DNA of 64,000 nt, taken from positions 62,001 to 126,000 of the forward strand of contig CAYWGD010000005.1 of assembly GCA_964457335.1 (NCBI GenBank). The letters run 5' to 3'. The notes beneath the pieces are model-generated. The model was not told where the DNA came from. It searched no databases and saw only the letters and a program-made list of their open reading frames with translations. Below are positions 41,369 to 48,377 of this stretch, one piece after another. This stretch comes from CAJBVW01 sp964457335 (GTDB lineage Bacteria > Myxococcota_A > UBA796 > SXON01). Every line of letters begins with the position of its first letter. The first letter of the stretch is position 1. The position numbers and the translations under genes are program-made.

Positions 41369-41706
41369 AGTCCCGCCACCAGCGCCTTGAGGCGCAACAG
41401 CGTGGTCGGCTCGATGCAGTAGCAGACCCGCGGCCCGTCGACCTCGCCCCGGATGAGCCCCGCCTCCTTCAGCACCTTCAGGTGCTGGGACACGGTGGAC
41501 TGCGCCAGGGGCAGCTCGTCGACGATGTCGCCGCAGACGCAGCCCGACTTGCGGACGAGGAGCCGGACGATCTGGACGCGCGCGGGGTGGCCGAGCGCCT
41601 TCGCGAGGGCGGCCAGCTCCTCGTCGGACGCGGGGCCATCGACCGGGCGGAGGTCCGCTTCGGCGGTCGGCGGGGGACAACATGCACCGGTGGGGGTTTC
41701 GTTCAT
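41365..41706 (-). CDS. arsR: ArsR-family arsenite-responsive repressor
   Basis: 113 residues from the ATG at 41704-41706. The winged helix includes LAKALGHPARVQIVRLLVRK, and GCVCGDIVDELPLAQSTVSQ carries the metalloid-sensing CVC motif in the recognition-helix region. Additional cysteines occur at the N-terminus (GACCPPP) and in RVCYCIEPTT. It should dissociate on binding As(III). It heads the acr3 operon and is divergent from the second arsM across 190 bases. Confidence 0.94.
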   Translation of the reverse strand: MNETPTGACCPPPTAEADLRPVDGPASDEELAALAKALGHPARVQIVRLLVRKSGCVCGDIVDELPLAQSTVSQHLKVLKEAGLIRGEVDGPRVCYCIEPTTLLRLKALVAGL

Positions 41707-41724
41707 CGTCGATGTACGATAATA
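41705..41724 (-). promoter_or_regulatory. Candidate arsR operator/promoter
   Basis: ATCGT-N6-ACGAT (41705-41720) is a perfect short dyad overlapping the arsR start codon. On the minus strand TATTAT (41719-41724) looks like a -10 box only 12 bases before the ATG, implying a very short leader. This AT-rich patch stands out from the surrounding GC-rich DNA. No convincing -35 was found. Confidence 0.4.
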
Positions 41725-41896
41725 CACCTCCAGGTGCCGGTCGAGGGCCGGCACACCGACGAGCCACGGCTCGACCAGGAGAGCGCCCCCGGGGGCGGCC
41801 CGTGACACCTCGTCGCGTCGACGCCGACCGCATCTTTTTCCAGCCGTTCCCGTCCGTACGACCGAACGCCGCGCACCCGCCGGCACTGGAGTGAAC

Positions 41897-42691
41897 ATGA
41901 AGCCCACGTCCCCCGACACCGTCCGCGAGACCGTCCGCGAGCGATACGGCGCCATCGCCCGCGAGGGCGGGAGCCCCGCGCCCGCGAGCTGCTGCGCGCC
42001 CTCCTGCTGCTCTCCCGCCGTCGCCACCGACGCGAGCCTGATCGGGTACTCTGCCGAGGAGGCCGCCGCGGCCCCCGAGGGCGCCAACCTCGGCCTCGGC
42101 TGCGGCAACCCGCAGGCCATCGCCGCGCTGAAGCCGGGCGAGCGCGTGCTCGACCTCGGCAGCGGCGCCGGCTTCGACTGCTTCCTGGCCGCCCGCGCCG
42201 TCGGCCCCACCGGCTCGGTGATCGGCGTCGACATGACGCCGGACATGCTCGCCCGCGCGCGGGAGAACGCGAAGAAGACCGGGCTCGGCAACGTGGAGTT
42301 CCGCCTCGGCGAGATCGAGCACCTCCCCCTCCCCGACGCGAGCGTCGACGTGGTCATCTCGAACTGCGTCGTGAACCTCTCCCCCGACAAGCCCGCGGTC
42401 TACCGCGAGGCGTTCCGCGTCCTGCGGCCCGGCGGCCGCGTGGCCATCGCGGACGTGCTCGCGCGGCAGCCGCTCTCGCCCGAGCACCAGTCGGACCTCG
42501 CCCTCCTCGTGGGCTGCATCGCGGGCGCGGCCACGGTCGCGGAGGTGGAGGGCTGGCTCCGCGACGCCGGCTTCGTCGACGTCACGATCCGCGAGAAGGA
42601 CGGCTCCCGCGAGCTCGTCGAGTCCTGGGCGCCCGGGCACCCGGCCGCCGCGAGCGTGCTCTCGGCCAGCGTCGAGGCGCGGAAGCCGTGA
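41897..42691 (+). CDS. arsM: Arsenite methyltransferase ArsM (second copy)
   Basis: 264 residues from the ATG at 41897 (GGAG 5 bases upstream; a GTG two codons earlier is not preferred). It has an N-terminal Cys-rich segment PASCCAPSCCSPAV, the SAM motif LDLGSGAGFDCFLAARAVGP, VVISNCVVNLSPDKPAV and GCIAGAATVAEVEGWL. This is the classical detoxifying ArsM, converting As(III) to methylated, eventually volatile species. Divergent from arsR, so probably under the same repressor. It lacks a C-terminal Cys extension. Confidence 0.95.
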   Translation: MKPTSPDTVRETVRERYGAIAREGGSPAPASCCAPSCCSPAVATDASLIGYSAEEAAAAPEGANLGLGCGNPQAIAALKPGERVLDLGSGAGFDCFLAARAVGPTGSVIGVDMTPDMLARARENAKKTGLGNVEFRLGEIEHLPLPDASVDVVISNCVVNLSPDKPAVYREAFRVLRPGGRVAIADVLARQPLSPEHQSDLALLVGCIAGAATVAEVEGWLRDAGFVDVTIREKDGSRELVESWAPGHPAAASVLSASVEARKP

Positions 42692-42712
42692 TCGCGGGCG
42701 CCCGAGGGCGCC

Positions 42713-44494
42713 CTACCCCCGCGGCGTGACCAGCTCCCCCAGCGCCTCCACCCCCACCGGCGGCTCGGGGAGCCATGGGAGGACGAAGGTGCGCGCGGCG
42801 AGCCCGTCGGCGATCCGCGCGATCTGCCGCTGCTCGCCGGCCAGGCGCGCCTGGAGCAGCGGGTCGGTCGTGCCCGTGGCCGCCACGCTCTTGTTGATGA
42901 CCCACGCCCACGGCTCGATCCGGGCCCGCCTCAGGTCGTCCTGCAGCGCGGCGGCCTGGCTCACGGGGGTGACCTCGGGCAGGGTCACGAGCAGCACGCG
43001 CGTGAGCGTCGCGTCCTGGAGGCGCATCAGGGGCGTGACGATGTTCGCGACGTTGGCGGCGCCGCGCGTCATCTGGCGGTGGTACGCGCCCGTGGCGTCC
43101 ATGAGCAGGAGCGAGTGGCCCGTCGGCGCCGTGTCGAGCACGACGAAGGAGCTCCGCGCCTTGTTCACCACGCGGCTGAAGGCGTGGAAGACGGCGACCT
43201 CCTCGGTGCACGGCGACTGGAGGTCCTCCAGCAGCAGCGCGCGCCCGGCCTCGTCGAGGTTCCGGCCCCGCGTGGCCATCATCCGGTCGATGTAGGCCTC
43301 CGTCTCCGCCTTGGGGTCGATGCGCCCCACGGTGAGCCCGTCGAGGCTGCCGCCGAGCGTGCCGGCCACGTGCGCGGCCGGGTCGGTCGTCGTGAGGTGC
43401 ACGCTGTGACCACGCTGGACGAGGCCCACGGCGAGCGCCGCGGCGATGGTCGTCTTGCCCACGCCGCCCTTGCCCATGACCATGACGAGGCCGTGGCCCA
43501 TCGCGGCGAGCTCGTCGGCGAGCCGGTCGAGCGGCTCGGCGGAGAGGGGCGCGTGCGCGCTGCCCGCGGCCGGCGGCGCGGGGGGCGCGGCCCCGTCCAC
43601 GAGCAGCGCGCGCAGCGCCGGGATGCCCACGGTGTCGAAGGCGCGCAGCGGGACCTCGTCGCGCGGGAGGCGCGCCAGCACGTCCGGCATCCGCGCGATG
43701 CTCTCGCGGCCGAGCCGCTCCATCGCCGCCGCGACGGGGTCGTCGGGGCGCGCCGCGTGAAAGACGCCGTTGATCACGAGGCGCTGGTTCGTGAGGCCGA
43801 GCGCACGCAGCTCGCCGGCGGTACGCGCGGCCTCCTGCACCGGCGAGGTGTCGGGCCGGGTGACCAGCACGACGGTCGTGAGCGCCGGATCCGCGAGGGA
43901 CGCCAGCGCCGCGTTGAAGCGCGACTCCTGCATCTTCAGCCCGGAGTGGGGGCCCAGGCAGGACGCCCCGCGGTCGTTGCCCGCCAAGAACCCGCTCCAG
44001 AGCTTCGGCAGGCTGAGGAGGCGCAACGTGTGGCCCGTCGGCGCCGTGTCGAAGATCACGTGGTCCCACGCGGACCCGCCGTTGTGCCCCTCGCGCGCGA
44101 GGAGCGCGGCGAACTCGTCGAAGGCGGCGATCTCGGTCGTGCAGGCGCCCGAGAGCTGCTCGTGCACCTCGGCGCGCTCGGCGTCGGTCGCGCCCTCCAG
44201 CTGCGCGAGCACGCGCTGCCGGTAGGCCTCGGCGGCGGCGTCCGGGTCGATGTTCAGGACGCTCAAGCCCGGCACCCCGGGCACGGGCACGGGCTGGTTG
44301 GAGAGCGGGACGCCGAGCATCTCGTCGAGGTTCGACGCGGCGTCGGTGCTCACGAGCAGCACGCGGCGCCCCGCGTCCGCCAGGGCGACGGCCGTGGCCG
44401 TGGAGAGGGAGGTCTTTCCGACGCCGCCTTTGCCCGTGAAGAACAGGAAACGCGTCGGTGCGGCGCAAAAGCCCGGAGGGGTGTGGGTGGTCAC
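42713..44494 (-). CDS. arsA: ArsA arsenite-stimulated ATPase, two-domain form
   Basis: 593 residues from a GTG at 44492-44494. It consists of two homologous halves, each with a deviant Walker A: FFTGKGGVGKTS (residues 19-29) and VMGKGGVGKTT in the second half. Each half also has VLDTAPTGH-type signatures. The three metalloid-binding cysteines of plasmid R773 ArsA have counterparts in SGACTTEIAAF, GASCLGPHSG and QSPCTEEVAVF. ArsA powers As(III) export with ArsB, and in some bacteria with Acr3. No arsB or arsD is present here, so Acr3 is the likely partner. Confidence 0.95.
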   Translation of the reverse strand: MTTHTPPGFCAAPTRFLFFTGKGGVGKTSLSTATAVALADAGRRVLLVSTDAASNLDEMLGVPLSNQPVPVPGVPGLSVLNIDPDAAAEAYRQRVLAQLEGATDAERAEVHEQLSGACTTEIAAFDEFAALLAREGHNGGSAWDHVIFDTAPTGHTLRLLSLPKLWSGFLAGNDRGASCLGPHSGLKMQESRFNAALASLADPALTTVVLVTRPDTSPVQEAARTAGELRALGLTNQRLVINGVFHAARPDDPVAAAMERLGRESIARMPDVLARLPRDEVPLRAFDTVGIPALRALLVDGAAPPAPPAAGSAHAPLSAEPLDRLADELAAMGHGLVMVMGKGGVGKTTIAAALAVGLVQRGHSVHLTTTDPAAHVAGTLGGSLDGLTVGRIDPKAETEAYIDRMMATRGRNLDEAGRALLLEDLQSPCTEEVAVFHAFSRVVNKARSSFVVLDTAPTGHSLLLMDATGAYHRQMTRGAANVANIVTPLMRLQDATLTRVLLVTLPEVTPVSQAAALQDDLRRARIEPWAWVINKSVAATGTTDPLLQARLAGEQRQIARIADGLAARTFVLPWLPEPPVGVEALGELVTPRG

Positions 44495-44535
44495 ACGACT
44501 CCGATATCAAGGCGAGCCGGGGTTGCGTGTCACAT

Positions 44536-44560
44536 AGTATTCAATAGAATACTTGAATAC
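44536..44560. promoter_or_regulatory. Operator-like palindrome between arsA and arsR-rhodanese
   Basis: AGTATTC-AATA-GAATACT (44536-44553) is a perfect inverted repeat. A further TTGAATAC (44553-44560) mirrors GTATTCAA (44537-44544). This AT-rich patch lies in the 76-base divergent gap directly before the GGAGG of the regulator gene. It is probably the binding site of the ArsR-rhodanese protein, controlling arsA and itself. Confidence 0.65.
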
Positions 44561-44570
44561 GGAGGCCCGC

Positions 44571-45248
44571 TTGGACACCCCCACCACCGGCCGCGCCCTC
44601 AAGGACGCGGTCTACGGCCACCTCGCGCGCGTCGGGAAGGCCCTCGCGAGCCCCGTGCGGCTCGAGCTCCTGGATCTGCTCGCGCAGGCCCCGCGCACGG
44701 TCGAGGAGCTCGCCCGGGAGGTCGGCGCCACCGTCGCGAACACGTCGCAGCACCTGCAGGTGCTCAAGGGCGCGCGCCTCGTCGAGACCGACAAGCGCGG
44801 GCAACACGTCCGCTACCGGCTCGCTGACGCGGACGTGTCCGACCTCGGCGTGGCGCTCCGGCGCATGGGCGAGGCGCGGCTCGCCGAGATCGAGAAGGTC
44901 CGGCGCGCGTTCCACGCGGAGCGTGGGTCGCTCGAGCCCGTCCCGCGCGAGGAGCTGGTGGCCCGGGCCGCCCGCCGGGAAGTGACGGTCCTCGACGTGC
45001 GCGCCCCGGAGGAGTTCCGCGCCGGGCACTTCCCCGGGGCGCGCTCGGTGCCGCTCGCCGAGCTGGCCGCGCGCCTCGACGAGCTCCCGCGCGACCGCGC
45101 CGTGGTCGCCTACTGCCGCGGGCCCTGGTGCGTGCTCGCGCTCGACGCCGTGCGGATGCTGCGCGACGCCGGCTTCGACGCCCGACACGCCGAGGAGGGC
45201 GTCGCGGACTGGCGGGCGGCCGGCCTCCCGATCGAGGCGGGCCTTTGA
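44571..45248 (+). CDS. ArsR-type HTH fused to a rhodanese domain
   Basis: 225 residues from a TTG at 44571, chosen because GGAGG lies 5 bases upstream. An earlier TTG at 44553 sits inside the palindrome. Residues about 10-110 are a winged helix (LASPVRLELLDLLAQAPRTV, GATVANTSQHLQVLKGARLV) without an obvious CVC site. Residues about 125-225 are a rhodanese domain with the active-site loop YCRGPWCVLA (Cys persulfide site). Relatives occur in sulfur and arsenic loci. The stop overlaps the MFS start (TTGA), so the two are coupled. Confidence 0.88.
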   Translation: MDTPTTGRALKDAVYGHLARVGKALASPVRLELLDLLAQAPRTVEELAREVGATVANTSQHLQVLKGARLVETDKRGQHVRYRLADADVSDLGVALRRMGEARLAEIEKVRRAFHAERGSLEPVPREELVARAARREVTVLDVRAPEEFRAGHFPGARSVPLAELAARLDELPRDRAVVAYCRGPWCVLALDAVRMLRDAGFDARHAEEGVADWRAAGLPIEAGL

Positions 45249-46495
45249 GCGCGAGCCTGGCCGTCGGCGCGAGGCCCCCCGCGCTCGGGCTCCGCGAGAA
45301 CGTCGTTCAGTTCTCGCTGCTGGTGCTCGTGAACGCCTTCGTCGGCGCCATGGTCGGGATGGAGCGGAGCATCCTCCCCTCCATCGCCGAGCAGCAGTTC
45401 GGGCTCGCCGCGAAGACCGCCGTGCTCTCCTTCATCGTCGCCTTCGGGCTCAGCAAGGCGCTCACGAACTACCTCGCGGGCCGGCTCTCGGACGTGGTGG
45501 GCCGCAAGAAGGTGCTCGTGGGCGGCTGGATCGTGGCCGCGCCCGTGCCCTTCCTCCTGATGTGGGCGCCGTCCTGGGCCTGGGTGCTCGTCGCGAACGT
45601 GCTCCTCGGCGTGAGCCAGGGGCTCACGTGGTCCACGACCGTCATCATGAAGGTGGACCTCACCGGGCCCAAGCAGCGCGGCCTCGCGATGGGGCTCAAC
45701 GAGTTCGCCGGCTACTTCGCGGTGGCGGGGTCCGCGCTCGCCACGGGCTGGGTCGCCGCGCGGTGGGGGCTCCGCCCGGAGCCGTTCTACCTCGGCGTCG
45801 CCTACGTGGCGCTCGGGCTCGGCCTCTCCACGCTGGTCGTGCGCGAGACGCTCCACCACGCGCGCCACGAGGCCACGCTCGCCGGAGACCTCCCGCCGGG
45901 GGGGCTCCCGACCCAGCGCGAGGTCTTCTGGCGGACGACCCTGTTCGATCGCGACCTCTCGTCCGTCACGCAGGCCGGCATGGTCAACAACCTCAACGAC
46001 GGCATGGCGTGGGGGCTCTTCCCGCTCGTGTTCGCGGCCGCGGGCCTCGGGCTCGCCGAGATCGGGTGGCTCGCCGCGTTGTACCCGGCGGTCTGGGGGC
46101 TCTCGCAGCTCGGGACGGGCGCGCTCTCCGACAAGATCGGCCGCAAGTGGCTCGTCGCGGGCGGGATGGTGGTGCAGGCGCTCGGCATCGCCGTCGTGGC
46201 GAGCGGGTCCGCCGTGCCGGCCTTCGCGCTCGGGCAGGTGCTCCTCGGGCTCGGGACGGCGATGGTCTACCCCACGATCCTGGCGTCGATCGGCGACGTG
46301 GCGCACCCGTCCTGGCGCGCGTCCGCGATGGGCACCTACCGGCTCTGGCGGGACCTCGGCTATGCGCTCGGCGCGGTGCTCGCCGGCGTGGTCGCGGACG
46401 CCTTCGGCGTGAGCGCGGCGGTGTGGCTCGTGGCGGCGGTGACGCTCGCGTCCGGAGCGGTGGTCGCAGGGCGGATGCGCGAGACGCGGCGGTGA
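45245..46495 (+). CDS. MFS transporter in the arsenic island
   Basis: 416 residues from a TTG at 45245 that overlaps the regulator stop; there is no ATG before residue 30. Twelve hydrophobic segments are present, with MFS motif A (GRLSDVVGRKKVLVGG) after helix 2 and a weaker copy in the second half (GALSDKIGRKWLVAGG). LTGPKQRGLAMGLNEFAGYF and MVNNLNDGMAWGLFPL are distinctive. Its substrate is not predictable. The coupling to an ArsR-rhodanese regulator suggests export of a thiol- or arsenic-containing compound. Confidence 0.88.
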   Translation: MSASLAVGARPPALGLRENVVQFSLLVLVNAFVGAMVGMERSILPSIAEQQFGLAAKTAVLSFIVAFGLSKALTNYLAGRLSDVVGRKKVLVGGWIVAAPVPFLLMWAPSWAWVLVANVLLGVSQGLTWSTTVIMKVDLTGPKQRGLAMGLNEFAGYFAVAGSALATGWVAARWGLRPEPFYLGVAYVALGLGLSTLVVRETLHHARHEATLAGDLPPGGLPTQREVFWRTTLFDRDLSSVTQAGMVNNLNDGMAWGLFPLVFAAAGLGLAEIGWLAALYPAVWGLSQLGTGALSDKIGRKWLVAGGMVVQALGIAVVASGSAVPAFALGQVLLGLGTAMVYPTILASIGDVAHPSWRASAMGTYRLWRDLGYALGAVLAGVVADAFGVSAAVWLVAAVTLASGAVVAGRMRETRR

Positions 46496-46496
46496 G

Positions 46497-47318
46497 CTAG
46501 CCCCGCCGCACCCCGATCGTCTTCCACGCGAGCAGCGCGCCGTCCTCCTGCCGGGCGGCCGACAGCGTGTAGATCGCGGGGTCCTCGCCGCCGAGGAGGA
46601 AGTCCTCGGCGTTCTTCGTGTCCGGCGGCCCGCGGTCGGCGTAGTCCGGGTGCTTCGTGTAGATGTCCGCGTTCAGCGCGTCGTCGAAGAAGAGCTGCGA
46701 GGTGACGTGCTCGCCCCGGCCCTCGCTCGCGCCCGCCCGGACCTGGAAGTGGATGTGGACCGCGCGGCCCGGGTACCAGCCCGGGAAGCAGGTGTCGAAG
46801 TCGACACGCCCGTCGGCGTTCGTGACCTGGCGGCCGCGGAAGGCCCGCCCGGCGATCATCCGGGCGTCTCCCCGGGTGCACATCTCGGGGACGTCCGCGC
46901 CCGAGTAGAGCCCGTCGGGGCCCGCGTGCCAGATGTCCACGACCACGCCGGGCACGGGCTGGCAGCGCTCGTCCACCACGCGCAGCGCGAGCCGGACCGG
47001 GAGGCCCGCCTGCCCCTCCGAGAGGTCCCGCCGCTCGTCCGCCTCGCCGTGGCAGGGCCCGCGCATCATCGCGGGCGTGAGCGCGCACACCGCCGCCGCG
47101 CGGCGCGCCGCGAAGGGGTCGGGGTACTCCCCCGACATCGACGCCGTGCCCCCCGTGGCCCACGGCACCTCGGCGTGCGGGAGGCCCCCCGAGCCGCTTC
47201 CCAGGCCGGGGTCGACGCCGAGCCCCGCGACCGCCCGCCGATCCCCGAGCGCGCAGACCGCGAGCGCGGTCGCGCCGAGGGCCATCACCTCCCGCCGCGT
47301 TGGAGCTGTCCGCGCCAT
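46497..47318 (-). CDS. Intradiol ring-cleavage dioxygenase-like protein, exported
   Basis: 273 residues from the ATG at 47316-47318 with GGAGGGG upstream. The N-terminus APTRREVMALGATALAVCAL looks like a twin-arginine signal. The domain matches the intradiol family: VPGVVVDIWHAGPDGLYSG (Tyr ligand), FPGWYPGRAVHIHFQV (Tyr and HxH iron ligands) and FFDDALNADIYTKHPDYADR. Cytoplasmic members cleave catechols; exported ones are poorly understood and may act on plant or humic phenols. It is convergent with the MFS gene. Confidence 0.85.
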   Translation of the reverse strand: MARTAPTRREVMALGATALAVCALGDRRAVAGLGVDPGLGSGSGGLPHAEVPWATGGTASMSGEYPDPFAARRAAAVCALTPAMMRGPCHGEADERRDLSEGQAGLPVRLALRVVDERCQPVPGVVVDIWHAGPDGLYSGADVPEMCTRGDARMIAGRAFRGRQVTNADGRVDFDTCFPGWYPGRAVHIHFQVRAGASEGRGEHVTSQLFFDDALNADIYTKHPDYADRGPPDTKNAEDFLLGGEDPAIYTLSAARQEDGALLAWKTIGVRRG

Positions 47319-47486
47319 CCGACTCCCCTCCAGGATCGAGCGTAGGCACCCCGTTCGACGGGGGGGCGACCCGCACGTGGCCTCGCGTCCGTGCTCTTCC
47401 TCGTCCTCGGCCCGGCGATGGGTGACCCGGAGTTGCTCCCTGACGGCCGAGCAAAGCCGTGCCTAGCGGTACAGGCTGGAGGGTGC

Positions 47487-47990
47487 ATGAGTGACCTGAT
47501 CGCGGTGAGCTACCCGAACGAGACGCAGGCGGAGCTGGTGTACGAGGAGCTCGCACGGCTCCAGACCGAGCACGTGCTGGACGCCGAGGACATGCTGTAC
47601 GTCACCAAGTCGCCCCAGGGGAAGGTGCGGCTCCACCAGGCGCTGCACACGGCGGGCGTGGGCGCGGCGGGCGGGGCGTTGTGGGGCGGACTCGTAGGGA
47701 TGTTGTTCCTCGCCCCGCTCGTGGGGATGGCGGTGGGGGCGGCGACCGGCGCGCTGGCGGGCAAGCTCACCGACTACGGCATCGACGACCGCTTCGCGAA
47801 GCAGCTCGCGCAGCAGCTGCAGCCCGGGAGCTCGGCCATCTTCGTCCTGGTGCGGAAGGCCACCCCCGACAAGTTCGTGACCGAGCTCGGGAAGTACGGG
47901 GGGACCGTGCTCCGGACCTCGCTGTCGCAGGACGCGGAGTCGAAGCTCCAGGCGGCGCTGTCGGGGAAGACCGTGCCGGAGCCCGCGTAG
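47487..47990 (+). CDS. DUF1269-family membrane protein
   Basis: 167 residues from the ATG at 47487, behind GGAGGG. It begins MSDLIAVSYPNETQAELVYE. A central Gly-rich hydrophobic stretch follows (GAAGGALWGGLVGMLFLAPL, VGMAVGAATGALAGKLTDYG), then SSAIFVLVRKATPDKFVTEL. This is the standard DUF1269 layout, often stress-induced, with unknown function. It converges on the small gene at 47994, with 3 bases between the stops. Confidence 0.88.
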   Translation: MSDLIAVSYPNETQAELVYEELARLQTEHVLDAEDMLYVTKSPQGKVRLHQALHTAGVGAAGGALWGGLVGMLFLAPLVGMAVGAATGALAGKLTDYGIDDRFAKQLAQQLQPGSSAIFVLVRKATPDKFVTELGKYGGTVLRTSLSQDAESKLQAALSGKTVPEPA

Positions 47991-47993
47991 GGC

Positions 47994-48377
47994 TCAGGCG
48001 GGCGCCAGCTCGAGCTCGCCGTGCACCACGAGCCGGTCGCCCTCGGCGGCGGGCTCGGGGTCGAGGCGGACCGGGAGCGGGAAGCCGACGTCCAGGACCA
48101 CGTGCTCGTCGGTGACGGCGAGCACGCGGCCCGCGGCGGTGTAGGCGGCGGTGCCGGTGCGGGTGAGGCCGGGCGGCGCGATCCGCCGCTCGGAGGCGCC
48201 CCAGCGGTGCAGGAAGACCTCGCCCTCCACCACGGAGCCGGGCACCCAGGCCGCCCACTCGTCCTCGCCGAGCACGACGCGGGCCTCGAGCTCCTGGCCG
48301 TGCAGCTCGAAGGTGACGCTCCCCTCGTACTCGTTCTCCGGCCAGCGCCGGACGGTCTTCAGCGTGAGACGGCTCAT
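47994..48377 (-). CDS. Small protein coupled to the giant gene; candidate partner or immunity protein
   Basis: 127 residues starting MSRLTLKTVRRWPENEYEGS. Its ATG overlaps the stop of the giant gene (ATGA), so the two are cotranscribed and translationally coupled. It looks beta-rich (VTFELHGQELEARVVLGEDE, VVEGEVFLHRWGASERRI, VVLDVGFPLPVRLDPEPAA), with no signal peptide and no cysteine. I recognise no family. If the giant protein is a toxin, a small gene immediately behind its C-terminal domain is where the immunity protein would be expected; this is inference from position only. Confidence 0.75.
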   Translation of the reverse strand: MSRLTLKTVRRWPENEYEGSVTFELHGQELEARVVLGEDEWAAWVPGSVVEGEVFLHRWGASERRIAPPGLTRTGTAAYTAAGRVLAVTDEHVVLDVGFPLPVRLDPEPAAEGDRLVVHGELELAPA

